64,000 nt of DNA from Bacillus sp. X1(2014) (GTDB lineage: Bacteria > Bacillota > Bacilli > Bacillales_B > DSM-18226): contig NZ_VEED01000008.1 in assembly GCF_007678255.1 (NCBI RefSeq), forward strand, positions 186,001-250,000, read 5' to 3'. A model generated the notes under the pieces. That model searched no databases. It had not been told where the DNA came from and saw nothing but the letters and a program-made list of their open reading frames with translations. Position numbers and translations under genes: made by a program. Below are positions 1 to 8,195 of this stretch, one piece after another (positions within the stretch are counted from its first letter, which is position 1; each line of letters starts with the position of its first letter).

Positions 1-297
1 GATTCATCTGCCTTTCTTTATTTATGTTCTTATATTATCGATTTTTTCTTAAAGATTTTTACTTCATAAAATCGCCCATTGAAGAGATTTTGCATTAAAA
101 AAAAGAAAAATGTCCCATACTTGAAGGGTAATTTTACACAAAATAAATAAATAATTAGCTTCTTCTTGGAATTGAGGCTTCTCATGGACAAAACACTCGA
201 TCTGGCATACACTAATTCAAGGTTAGAGTAGGAATTTTATTGCTACTCTTATTTTTTTGTTGTTGATTTTACCTATTGTCATAATGCAGGTGATTAA
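1..297. other. Left-edge AT-rich non-coding stretch
   Basis: No convincing gene. A 60-codon frame on the minus strand has low-complexity, Phe/Lys-rich content and no ribosome site. A CAT at 5-7 could be the start codon of a leftward gene running out of the window, but the AAGG before it is only 3 nt away. The last 15 bases hold the ribosome site of the next gene. Confidence 0.4.
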
Positions 298-1005
298 ATG
301 ATACATAATTATTTAGGTCAGACCATGAGTTTTGAGATAGTTTATAAAAAACGTGAATCGTTGGGCATTACTATAGATGTTTATGGCAATGTTGAAGTCC
401 AGGCCCCTAGAGGAACAACTGATGAACGTGTATTTCAATTAATAGAGGAAAAATGGGATTGGATTCAGCAAAAATCCAAGGAAATGAAGGATAGACTTCT
501 TGGGCAAAAAGTGAAGTTCTATGATCATGGTGAAATCTTCCTTTATTTAGGGGAAGAATATCCTATTAAGGTATCTCAAGATATAAATAACATACAAGAC
601 TATGTAGTGTTTGAAGGGGATATGTTAAAAATATATGTTAAACAACTAGAGGATGCTAAAATAAAACAAGCTTTAAAACGATTTTATTATCAAGAGTGTA
701 AAAAGTTAGTAGAGCGGAGTATTCGTTCTTATCAAAAACATTTTAAAACCAAACCACGGTCTATCCGTATCTCAGATAATAACAGCAATTGGGGGACCTG
801 TGATTCCAGGCAGCAGTTAACCTTTAATTGGAAGTTGGCGATGGCACCACAGCAAGTGATTGACTATGTAGTTGTTCACGAAATGTGCCATATGGTCCAT
901 CTTAATCATGATCGTTCCTTTTGGCGCCTTGTTGGGAAAATACTACCCGATTATGAGGAGCGAGAGAACTGGCTGGCATTATCAAGTTGGAAAATGACTG
1001 TTTGA
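298..1005 (+). CDS. YgjP-like (DUF45/WLM) zinc metallopeptidase
   Basis: Predicted cytoplasmic zinc-dependent metallopeptidase of the YgjP/DUF45 family, 235 aa, a usual length for the family. The N-terminal half is a beta-rich region. The C-terminal half carries the metal site HEMCH at about residues 194-198, followed by His204 in HLNHDRSFW, which gives the HExxH plus third-ligand pattern. The NSNWGTC motif near 163-168 is also typical. The start is supported by AGGTGAT seven bases before ATG; an ATG at 325 is a weaker alternative. The substrate is unknown. It is followed within 33 bp by the DUF1456 gene, so the two may be co-transcribed. Confidence 0.85.
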   Translation: MIHNYLGQTMSFEIVYKKRESLGITIDVYGNVEVQAPRGTTDERVFQLIEEKWDWIQQKSKEMKDRLLGQKVKFYDHGEIFLYLGEEYPIKVSQDINNIQDYVVFEGDMLKIYVKQLEDAKIKQALKRFYYQECKKLVERSIRSYQKHFKTKPRSIRISDNNSNWGTCDSRQQLTFNWKLAMAPQQVIDYVVVHEMCHMVHLNHDRSFWRLVGKILPDYEERENWLALSSWKMTV

Positions 1006-1038
1006 ATATGAACATCAAACTTTAAAGGAGGATTTTAG

Positions 1039-1536
1039 ATGGATAATAATGATATACTGATTCGATTGAGATATGCATTGGAGTTAAAAAATAAAGAAAT
1101 GGCAGAAGTATTTAAACTTGGCGGCGTGGAAGTAACCGTTCCTGAGGTAATAAAAATTCTCACAAAGTCAGACGATGAGGCTGAATATGACGATCAAATA
1201 AAATGTAATAACAGTATGTTTGATTCATTTTTAAACGGTCTTATTATTTATAAAAGAGGCAAACAAGAGCCCAAACCAGGACAACCGGATACACAGGAAC
1301 CGTCAATAAAGAAAAGCGCAAACGTAAATAATCTCCTTCTGAAAAAAGTAAAAATAGCGCTGGCATTAACGACTGACGATCTTCTCGAAATATTCGAAAA
1401 TGCAGGAATAACAGTTACAAAAGGTGAACTCGGGGCTTTATTAAGAAAAGAAGGACATAAAAATTATAAAGAGTGCGGGGATAAATTCGCCCGGAATTTC
1501 TTAAAAGGATTGGCATTAAAATATAGGGAATCTTAA
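1039..1536 (+). CDS. DUF1456 family protein (YehS-like)
   Basis: Small cytoplasmic protein of 165 aa made of two copies of a similar helical module: MDNNDILIRLRYALELK near the start and NNLLLKKVKIALALT from about residue 97. Each is followed by an (I/V)TV...GEL/PEV-like turn and a (F)NGL or (F)LKGL tail. This tandem layout is that of the DUF1456/YehS family, whose function is not known. A charged, Pro/Gln-rich linker (about 73-93) joins the halves. AAAGGAGG lies 8 bases upstream of ATG. It sits between the YgjP-like gene and selO on the same strand with short gaps. Confidence 0.8.
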   Translation: MDNNDILIRLRYALELKNKEMAEVFKLGGVEVTVPEVIKILTKSDDEAEYDDQIKCNNSMFDSFLNGLIIYKRGKQEPKPGQPDTQEPSIKKSANVNNLLLKKVKIALALTTDDLLEIFENAGITVTKGELGALLRKEGHKNYKECGDKFARNFLKGLALKYRES

Positions 1537-1568
1537 ATTACATACTAGAAACATGAAAGGGGAATACG

Positions 1569-3038
1569 ATGGCAACAGAAAAAACTGAAATTGGCTGGAA
1601 CTTTGATAACAGTTATTCCCGGCTGCCTGACATATTTTTTACCAGGACTGAACCAACACCAGTACGGTCACCCGAGTTAATTGTTCTTAATCATTCACTC
1701 GCAAACTCATTAGGCTTGAACGAGCAGGCACTCGAAAGCGAAGCTGGCGTTGCCATCTTTGCGGGCAACCAGATACAAGACGGAGCAATGCCGCTTGCCC
1801 AAGCATATGCAGGACATCAATTTGGGCATTTCACGAAATTAGGAGATGGCCGTGCTATTTTGCTTGGAGAACAAATCACCCCAAAAGGGGAACGACTTGA
1901 TATTCAACTCAAGGGTCCAGGAAGGACACCATACTCGCGTGGAGGTGATGGTCGAGCGGGGCTCGGACCGATGCTGCGCGAATACATTATCAGCGAAGCC
2001 ATGCATGCGCTTGGGATACCAACCACCCGTAGTCTAGCAGTTGTGACAACAGGAGAGCCAGTATTCCGCGAAAGGACCTTGCCTGGTGCCATATTGACAC
2101 GTGTAGCCTCCAGTCATCTACGCGTCGGTACTTTTCAATTTGCTGCGAAATGGGGAACGGTCGAAGAACTTCGGGCTCTTGCTGACTATGCACTGAATCG
2201 CCACTATCCATATGTTGAAACGGATGAGAATCGATATCTTACCTTGCTCCAGGAAGTGATTAAACGACAGGCAGCGTTAGTTGCTAAATGGCAACTAGTA
2301 GGGTTTATCCATGGGGTAATGAATACCGACAATATGACGATTAGTGGTGAAACCATCGATTATGGGCCTTGTGCCTTCATGGATACGTATGATCCAGCAA
2401 CAGTATTTAGTTCCATTGATACTCAAGGCCGCTATGCTTATGGTAATCAGCCGTATATTGCTGGTTGGAATCTCGCCCGATTTGCAGAGACCCTTCTGCC
2501 GCTTATTCATGATAATCAGGAAGAGGCTGTCAAACTGGCACAGGATGAGATTTCAAAATATATGGATTTGTATCAAAGCAATTGGCTTTCTGGGATGAGA
2601 GCAAAACTGGGGATATTTAACGAAGAAAAGCAGGATGAATCCCTTGTCAATGATCTCCTCGGTATTATGGAGAAGCATCAGGCAGATTATACTAACACTT
2701 TCCGCGCCTTAACAATTGAAAAAGCGGATGAAACGCTCTTGGTGGAGAGACCAGAATTTAAAGAGTGGTTTCAGCAGTGGCAGGCACGACTTGGCAGACA
2801 GCAGGAATCAATTGCTGATTCTCTTCAGTTAATGCGTAGCAGCAATCCTGCAGTAATACCACGTAATCATCGGGTGGAGGCTGCACTCGATGCTGCCGTG
2901 GATCAAGAAGACTACAGTGTACTGGAGCGGCTGCTAGATGTCCTTTCAAGCCCATACTCTCACTCCTCTGAACAAGCTGAATTCTGTAAACTTCCGGAAA
3001 AATCAAACCAGCCCTACCGAACCTATTGTGGTACTTAA
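1569..3038 (+). CDS. selO: Protein adenylyltransferase SelO (YdiU/UPF0061)
   Basis: Pseudokinase-fold enzyme that transfers AMP from ATP to Ser/Thr/Tyr of target proteins; the family has been linked to redox stress. At 489 aa it is full length. Visible family features are GHQFGHF (82-88), [12 protein letters not shown] (91-102), [18 protein letters not shown] (113-130, with the nucleotide-binding Lys115), [11 protein letters not shown] (metal/active-site Asp254) and DYGPCAFMD (Asp264). The C-terminus ends PYRTYCGT, with a cysteine where animal homologues carry selenocysteine. The ribosome site is AAAGGGG before ATG. The gene is followed by a strong terminator. Confidence 0.95.
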   Translation: MATEKTEIGWNFDNSYSRLPDIFFTRTEPTPVRSPELIVLNHSLANSLGLNEQALESEAGVAIFAGNQIQDGAMPLAQAYAGHQFGHFTKLGDGRAILLGEQITPKGERLDIQLKGPGRTPYSRGGDGRAGLGPMLREYIISEAMHALGIPTTRSLAVVTTGEPVFRERTLPGAILTRVASSHLRVGTFQFAAKWGTVEELRALADYALNRHYPYVETDENRYLTLLQEVIKRQAALVAKWQLVGFIHGVMNTDNMTISGETIDYGPCAFMDTYDPATVFSSIDTQGRYAYGNQPYIAGWNLARFAETLLPLIHDNQEEAVKLAQDEISKYMDLYQSNWLSGMRAKLGIFNEEKQDESLVNDLLGIMEKHQADYTNTFRALTIEKADETLLVERPEFKEWFQQWQARLGRQQESIADSLQLMRSSNPAVIPRNHRVEAALDAAVDQEDYSVLERLLDVLSSPYSHSSEQAEFCKLPEKSNQPYRTYCGT

Positions 3039-3067
3039 TCAATCGTGTAATTTACTTGAAGTCCAAG

Positions 3068-3104
3068 ATAATGCTATCCTTTATATGGATAGCATTATTT
3101 TTTT
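3068..3104 (+). terminator. Rho-independent terminator after selO
   Basis: Perfect 12-bp stem (ATAATGCTATCC, 3068-3079, with 3087-3098), a 7-nt loop and a run of T. Confidence 0.9.
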
Positions 3105-3125
3105 AATGAAGACGGGGGTGGTTTC

Positions 3126-3395
3126 GTGTTTATATTAACTGAAAAGGCAAAAACTGAATTACATGATAGATTAACGTTAGCCGGCTCAAAACAATTGATT
3201 CGGCTGCAAATGCGGAAAAGTTGTTTTATGAAAGTAAAAGTGACGTTGGAAGAAACAATCCAGTCTAACGATACAGAAATTACTAAGGATGAGCTCCATT
3301 TTATCATTGACAATGCTGAGTGGCATTATTTCAATCATAAAACCTTAGATTTTATCCCGGATACAACTGGTTTTAAACAATTTGAAATTTTGTAA
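3126..3395 (+). CDS. HesB/IscA-like (iron-sulfur biosynthesis fold) protein
   Basis: Short protein of 89 aa with the HesB/IscA beta fold pattern (MFILTEKAKTELHDRL, IRLQMRKSCF, FIIDNAEWHYF). Bacillus has several such YneR/YqkB-type proteins. The three conserved cysteines of true A-type Fe-S carriers are absent: only one Cys (in RKSCF) is present. It may therefore be a structural relative rather than a cluster carrier. The start is GTG, with GGGGGTGG a few bases upstream. It is a single-gene unit between two terminators. Confidence 0.7.
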   Translation: MFILTEKAKTELHDRLTLAGSKQLIRLQMRKSCFMKVKVTLEETIQSNDTEITKDELHFIIDNAEWHYFNHKTLDFIPDTTGFKQFEIL

Positions 3396-3434
3396 AAGAA
3401 GCCTGATTTCTATTAGAAATCAGGCTTCTTTTTT
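3396..3434 (+). terminator. Terminator after IscA-like gene
   Basis: Perfect 15-bp stem (3396-3410 with 3416-3430), loop TATTA, then T-run. It begins one base after the stop codon. Confidence 0.95.
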
Positions 3435-3483
3435 GAATATTGTCAAAGGTAAATGAAACCATTTAACTAAATCATCTAAAAGA

Positions 3484-3512
3484 TTGACAGAATAATGAAC
3501 GAGAGTTACTAT
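3484..3512 (+). promoter_or_regulatory. Sigma-A promoter of the IclR cluster
   Basis: TTGACA (3484-3489), 17-bp spacer, TACTAT (3507-3512). The expected transcript start is near 3519, upstream of the iclR-type gene. Confidence 0.65.
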
Positions 3513-3540
3513 TAAATTGTCCTTAAGAAATGCGAACGGC

Positions 3541-3557
3541 ATTCGATAATGTCGAAT
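3541..3557. promoter_or_regulatory. Palindrome ATTCGA-N5-TCGAAT, possible operator
   Basis: Perfect 6-bp inverted repeat with 5-nt spacer, just downstream of the predicted promoter and ahead of the ribosome site of the IclR-type regulator. A position like this suits autoregulation, but no operator for this regulator is known to me. Confidence 0.4.
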
Positions 3558-3572
3558 AAGAGGAGGATGGTT

Positions 3573-4349
3573 GTGTCCGAACGCTTAATTCAGTCTGTTG
3601 AAAGAGCTGCTGATATCCTTGAATTATTTTTGGTAACTAAACCAGAACTAAGTATCAAAGAGATTAGTGAGCATTTAAATTTATCAAAAAGTACAGTTCA
3701 CGGAATCATCAAGACCTTAGAACATAGAGGGTATCTTCAACAAAATCCTGAAGATTTAAAGTATAAGCCGGGGATCAAACTTTTTGAGCTTGGTAATTTT
3801 GTCGGGAAAAATCTTGATATTGCGAAAGTTGCAAAGCCATTTATCAGAGAGTTAGTCGATGAACTAAATGAAACCGTTCACTTGGTTTCCTTACAACGAG
3901 ATGAAATTATTTACATTGAAAAGGTAGAAGGACAAAGTGCCCTTACTATTTATTCGCATATTGGAAAAAGAGCTCCCTTTCATAGTACTGGGGTAGGGAA
4001 GTCAATCCTTGCTCATTTGAATGAAAATGAGGTAAATAGAATCTTATCATCCATCACTTTGGAATCGTTTACGAAACACACGATGACAAATATTGAGGAA
4101 ATTAAAGAACAGTTACATGATATTCGTGAGCAAGGTTACGCGGTTGACGATGAGGAAATTGAGTTAGGACTGAAATGTATTGCTGCTCCAATTTTTAATC
4201 ATCAAGGAAATGTAATCGCTTCTATTAGCTGTGCTGCACCTAAAATGAGACTTGATGAAAATAAGCTGCCACAAGTAATAGCTGGAATTACACGGGCTGC
4301 AGCTGAGATTTCAAGTTGTTTAGGTTATCAGGGTAAAAGCATCTTATAG
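3573..4349 (+). CDS. IclR family transcriptional regulator
   Basis: 258-aa regulator with an N-terminal winged helix-turn-helix ([13 protein letters not shown] through [25 protein letters not shown]) and a C-terminal IclR effector-binding domain ([53 protein letters not shown]). AGGAGG at 3561-3566 points to the GTG at 3573; the ATG at 3549 would place the ribosome site inside the gene. It lies 50 bp before the acetaldehyde dehydrogenase gene and most likely controls it together with the aldolase and permease. Members of this family usually sense small aromatic or carboxylic acids. Confidence 0.9.
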   Translation: MSERLIQSVERAADILELFLVTKPELSIKEISEHLNLSKSTVHGIIKTLEHRGYLQQNPEDLKYKPGIKLFELGNFVGKNLDIAKVAKPFIRELVDELNETVHLVSLQRDEIIYIEKVEGQSALTIYSHIGKRAPFHSTGVGKSILAHLNENEVNRILSSITLESFTKHTMTNIEEIKEQLHDIREQGYAVDDEEIELGLKCIAAPIFNHQGNVIASISCAAPKMRLDENKLPQVIAGITRAAAEISSCLGYQGKSIL

Positions 4350-4399
4350 AAAAACTAGATAGAAACAATCAAAACAATTTTTTTAGGAGGAGAATTAAT

Positions 4400-5287
4400 T
4401 TGTCAAAAGTAAAAGTTGCCGTTCTTGGCTCAGGAAACATTGGTACAGATTTAATGATTAAACTTGGACGCTCGGAATTATTAGAGTTAACAGCAGTAAT
4501 TGGAATTGACCCGCAATCAGACGGGTTACGCCGTGCAAAAGAATTAGGTTATGCAGGTGTTGATACAGGAATTGATGGATTCCTTGCAGACCCAACCCTA
4601 GAAGCTGACATCGTATTTGATGCAACTTCAGCGAAAGCGCATCTCTACAATGCAAAGGTATTAAAAGAAGCCGGTATAAAAGTCATCGATATGACTCCTG
4701 CCGCTGTTGGCCCATATGTATGTGCTGCTGTTAATATTGATGAACATTTAGATAAAGACAATATCAATTTGATTACTTGTGGCGGTCAGGCGACCATTCC
4801 AATGGTTCACGCAGTTAACCGTGTAGCTCCTGTAGAATACGCAGAAATTGTTGCGACAATTGCTAGCTTGAGTGCTGGCCCTGGAACACGTGCCAATATC
4901 GATGAATTTACAGAAACAACTTCTCGTGCGATTGCAGAAGTTGGTGGTGCCAAAAAAGGGAAGGCGATCATGATTTTAAACCCTGCAGAACCGCCAATTA
5001 TGATGCGTGATACTGTTTACACCCTTGTAGAAGAAGGAAAAATGGATGAAGAGGCAATTAGAAAATCTATTGCTGAAATGGAAAAAGTAGTTCAAGCATA
5101 TGTTCCAGGTTACCGCCTTCGTACGGAACCTATTTTTGAAGGAAATAAGGTAACGATCTTCCTAGAAGTTGAAGGTGCTGGTGATTACTTGCCTGTATAT
5201 GCAGGAAATCTAGATATCATGACTTCAGCCGGTGTAAAAATTGCTGAAGCATTTGCTAAAAAACTATTAACGAAAGAAACAGTTTGA
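4400..5287 (+). CDS. dmpF: Acetaldehyde dehydrogenase (acylating), DmpF/MhpF type
   Basis: Oxidises acetaldehyde to acetyl-CoA with NAD and CoA, normally receiving the aldehyde through a channel from its partner aldolase. 295 aa, full length for the family. The Rossmann motif [11 protein letters not shown] lies at about 8-18, the catalytic cysteine is Cys127 in LITCGGQAT, and the following [18 protein letters not shown] stretch is characteristic. TTG start with AGGAGGAG upstream. The aldolase gene follows after 23 bp, so the two-enzyme complex is encoded together. Synonyms include mhpF and bphJ. Confidence 0.93.
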   Translation: MSKVKVAVLGSGNIGTDLMIKLGRSELLELTAVIGIDPQSDGLRRAKELGYAGVDTGIDGFLADPTLEADIVFDATSAKAHLYNAKVLKEAGIKVIDMTPAAVGPYVCAAVNIDEHLDKDNINLITCGGQATIPMVHAVNRVAPVEYAEIVATIASLSAGPGTRANIDEFTETTSRAIAEVGGAKKGKAIMILNPAEPPIMMRDTVYTLVEEGKMDEEAIRKSIAEMEKVVQAYVPGYRLRTEPIFEGNKVTIFLEVEGAGDYLPVYAGNLDIMTSAGVKIAEAFAKKLLTKETV

Positions 5288-5310
5288 ACTGTAGAAAGGG
5301 GTAAATAATA

Positions 5311-6339
5311 ATGACAAATGAAAGAGATATTCTTATCACAGAGGTAGCCTTACGCGATGGAAGCCATGCCATCAATCATCAATATACAGTTGATCAAGTA
5401 CTTAAAATTGCAAAAGCATTAAATGATGCTAACGTCCCTTATATCGAAGTATCTCATGGAGATGGTTTGGCAGGATCTTCGTTACAATATGGACTATCAC
5501 GCACAAACGAAATGGAATTAATTGAAGCAGCAGTATCTGTTGCAGATAAATCCAAAATTGCTGTTCTTCTTTTACCAGGGATCGGTACCCTGCATGAATT
5601 AAAAGAAGCAGCAAATTTAGGAGCTAAAATGGCACGGATTGCAACACATGTTACGGAAGCCGATGTAGCACCACAGCATATTGCCTATGCAAAAGAACTT
5701 GGAATGGAAACAGTTGGATTTCTAATGATGAATCATATGGCACCGGTTGCTAAATTAGTAGAACAAGCAAAACTAATGGAAAGCTATGGAGCTGACACTG
5801 TTTATGTAGTTGACTCTGCAGGTTACTTACTTCCTGACCAAGTCCGCGAACGGATTCGTGCTCTTAAACAATCGATTGGTGTTAATGTTGGTTTCCATGG
5901 TCATAACAATCTATCTCTTGCGATGGCTAACACACTTGCAGCCATTGAAGAGGGCGCTACCCGTATTGATGGCAGTGTTCGCTGCTTAGGAGCAGGAGCT
6001 GGTAATACACAAACAGAAGTGCTAGTTGCAGTTTGTGAACGGATGGGAATCAAAACTGGTGTAGATTTATATAAAATGATGGACTTGGCTGAGGATATTG
6101 TGGCTCCAATTTTACAAGTACCACAAGAAATCACAAAAGACAGTTTAACACTAGGATATGCAGGTGTGTACTCAAGCTTTGCGCTTCACGCAAAACGTGC
6201 TGCTGCAAAATTTGGTGTTGATTCACGTGATATTTTAATTGAATTAGGTAATCGTAAAGTAGTTGGCGGTCAAGAGGATATGATTGTTGAAGTGGCTGCT
6301 GAAATTGCTAAAAATAAGCAAAAAACAGTTTTAGCCTAA
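5311..6339 (+). CDS. dmpG: 4-hydroxy-2-oxovalerate aldolase, DmpG/MhpE type
   Basis: Class II, metal-dependent aldolase that splits 4-hydroxy-2-oxoacids into pyruvate and an aldehyde; the aldehyde passes to the acylating dehydrogenase. 342 aa. The N-terminal HMGL-like TIM barrel has ALRDGSHAINHQ (Arg15, Asp16, His19 as catalytic/metal residues) and GFHGHNN (His196, His198 as metal ligands). The C-terminal communication domain includes LGYAGVYSSFALHAKRAAAKF. ATG with AAAGGGG upstream. No hydratase or ring-cleavage gene lies nearby. Synonyms include mhpE and bphI. Confidence 0.93.
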   Translation: MTNERDILITEVALRDGSHAINHQYTVDQVLKIAKALNDANVPYIEVSHGDGLAGSSLQYGLSRTNEMELIEAAVSVADKSKIAVLLLPGIGTLHELKEAANLGAKMARIATHVTEADVAPQHIAYAKELGMETVGFLMMNHMAPVAKLVEQAKLMESYGADTVYVVDSAGYLLPDQVRERIRALKQSIGVNVGFHGHNNLSLAMANTLAAIEEGATRIDGSVRCLGAGAGNTQTEVLVAVCERMGIKTGVDLYKMMDLAEDIVAPILQVPQEITKDSLTLGYAGVYSSFALHAKRAAAKFGVDSRDILIELGNRKVVGGQEDMIVEVAAEIAKNKQKTVLA

Positions 6340-6377
6340 AAATCACTATAAAGAGATTAATAGAATAGAGTTTTTGG

Positions 6378-6422
6378 AGGAGGGACAGCATGTCCCCTTT
6401 CATCAACTTTCGTATATCGTAA
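6378..6422 (+). other. Short leader frame with strong SD, inside a hairpin
   Basis: GGAGGAGG is followed by ATG at 6390 and a 10-codon frame (MSPFINFRIS, stop at 6420). The start overlaps the hairpin GGGACA-GCA-TGTCCC, so the ribosome site and start could be masked in RNA. It lies in the 194-bp gap before the permease gene. Whether it is translated is unknown. Confidence 0.3.
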
Positions 6423-6450
6423 TAATTATTTTTTCTATTTTTACAGTACG

Positions 6451-6464
6451 TGTAAGCGTTTAAA
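6451..6464. promoter_or_regulatory. cre-like site (CcpA) before the permease
   Basis: TGTAAGCGTTTAAA fits the catabolite-responsive element consensus with one mismatch in the right arm (A for C). It lies 70 bp before the GntP permease start, which suits carbon catabolite control of an uptake gene. Confidence 0.5.
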
Positions 6465-6533
6465 CGAAGAGAGAGACCTGTCTTGATTTCATCTTAGTTG
6501 AAATTAACATCCTAGGATTAGAGGAGAAATTAT

Positions 6534-7940
6534 ATGGAATTAGTCATTATATTATTAGCACTCGGAATGTTAATGTTTATCGCATACCGAGGATTTTCAG
6601 TTATCATGTTTGCGCCATTATGTGCATTATTCGCGGTTCTCTTAACAGACCCAGATTGGGTACTTCCGTTTTTCTCTAACGTGTTTATGGGAAAAATGGT
6701 GGAATATATTAAACTTTACTTCCCAATTTTCCTATTAGGAGCTATTTTCGGTAAAGTTGTAGAGATGTCCGGACTAGCTCGTTCCATTGCTTCTACGTTA
6801 ATTCAATTAGTTGGACGTAAACGGGCAATGTTAGTCATCGTTTTATTGTGTGCGATTTTAACATACAGCGGTATAAGTCTAGTCGTTGTTGCATTTGCTG
6901 TTTACCCATTTGCTGCAAACTTGTTTAGACAATCTAATATTCCTAAACGGTTAATTCCAGGAACGATTGCATTAGGTTCATTTACCTTTACGATGGACGC
7001 ACTTCCAGGTTCTCCACAAGTGCAAAACGTTATCCCAACTACATTTTTCAAAACAAATCTTTATGCTGCACCTACGCTGGGGATTATTGGTGCTATTTTT
7101 ATCTTCGTGATAGGTATGTTGTATCTAAACTCCCGTCGTAAAAAGGCAGAAATAGCCGGCGAAGATTATTATAGCTTTGGCACAATAAAAGAAAAACAAA
7201 TCGACATTGACTTGGACCAAAATGAAAGTAAAGGACGTAAAATCTTAGCATTTGTGCCAGTTGTTCTTGTTGGTGTGTTAAATAAAGTGTTAACTACTTT
7301 CATTCCAAAGTGGTATCCGAATGGTTTTGATTTTTCTAAAATTGGATTAAATTTTCCAAACATTGAAACATCTCAAGTTGTCGGTATTTGGTCAGTTGAA
7401 ATTGCCCTTATTTTTGGTATTCTTACCACTATTTTATATAATCGTAAACCGATTGTGATGAACTTCAAAGATGGCATGAATATTGGTATTGCAGGTGCAT
7501 TATTAGCCATCATGAACTCTGCAACAGAATATGGATTCGGTGCAGTAATTTCAAACCTTCCTGGTTTTACAATTGCGAGAGATGGAATCGCAAAATTATT
7601 TACGAATCCATTATTAAACGGGGCGGTTACAACCAATGTACTATCTGCCATTTCTGGATCCGCTTCGGCTGGTATCGCCATCTCGCTTGGAATTATGGCA
7701 GATAAATATATTGAACTAGCAACCCAATTTGGAATTCCACTTGAAGTAATGCACCGTGTCATTTCCATGGCTTCTGGCGGTATGGATACACTTCCGCATA
7801 ATGGTGCAGTTATTACCCTGCTTGCAATTACAGGATTAACACATAAGCAATCCTATCGTGATATTTTTGCTGTCACCATTATTAAAACAATCGCAGCCTT
7901 CTTCATTATTGCTGTATACTTAGTAACTGGAATTGTTTAA
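6534..7940 (+). CDS. GntP family permease (carboxylate:H+ symporter)
   Basis: 468-aa integral membrane protein, with about 12-13 hydrophobic segments across its length. Family-like sequence includes FPIFLLGAIFGKVVEMSGLA, LTYSGISLVVVAFAVYPFA and, near the C-terminus, ASGGMDTLPHNGAVITLL. GntP-family members import gluconate and other hydroxy- or keto-acids. AGAGGAG precedes ATG. The gene follows the aldolase by 194 bp with a possible cre site in the gap, suggesting its substrate feeds the aldolase/dehydrogenase pair. The exact substrate cannot be read from sequence. Confidence 0.88.
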   Translation: MELVIILLALGMLMFIAYRGFSVIMFAPLCALFAVLLTDPDWVLPFFSNVFMGKMVEYIKLYFPIFLLGAIFGKVVEMSGLARSIASTLIQLVGRKRAMLVIVLLCAILTYSGISLVVVAFAVYPFAANLFRQSNIPKRLIPGTIALGSFTFTMDALPGSPQVQNVIPTTFFKTNLYAAPTLGIIGAIFIFVIGMLYLNSRRKKAEIAGEDYYSFGTIKEKQIDIDLDQNESKGRKILAFVPVVLVGVLNKVLTTFIPKWYPNGFDFSKIGLNFPNIETSQVVGIWSVEIALIFGILTTILYNRKPIVMNFKDGMNIGIAGALLAIMNSATEYGFGAVISNLPGFTIARDGIAKLFTNPLLNGAVTTNVLSAISGSASAGIAISLGIMADKYIELATQFGIPLEVMHRVISMASGGMDTLPHNGAVITLLAITGLTHKQSYRDIFAVTIIKTIAAFFIIAVYLVTGIV

Positions 7941-8008
7941 TATAACAATACTGAAGATATAGTAATGCACTTGGTAATCGATTGGGCATTTAGAATATAT
8001 ATAAGTAT

Positions 8009-8038
8009 AGACCCGACTGTAATGGAGCAGTCGGGTCT
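8009..8038 (+). terminator. Hairpin after the permease
   Basis: Perfect 11-bp GC-rich stem AGACCCGACTG/CAGTCGGGTCT with an 8-nt loop. The T-run is poor. Confidence 0.6.
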
Positions 8039-8195
8039 TGTGAATTTATATCAAAATAAAAACTCTAAATCTCATAAAAATTATAAACAGTAATATTTCT
8101 CTAAATTAATATTAGCATTACCAAATATTCCTGTGGTTCAAGAATATACTATAAACATAGAGAGCATGGAATTAGCTGATCTTTTGGAGGAGTAT

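Noticed and set aside
30..212. 60-codon minus-strand frame at the left edge
   Set aside because: Low-complexity Phe/Lys composition, no ribosome site, no recognisable domain.
7373..7768. 131-codon minus-strand frame inside the GntP permease
   Set aside because: Antisense shadow of a membrane protein gene; no ribosome site or domain.
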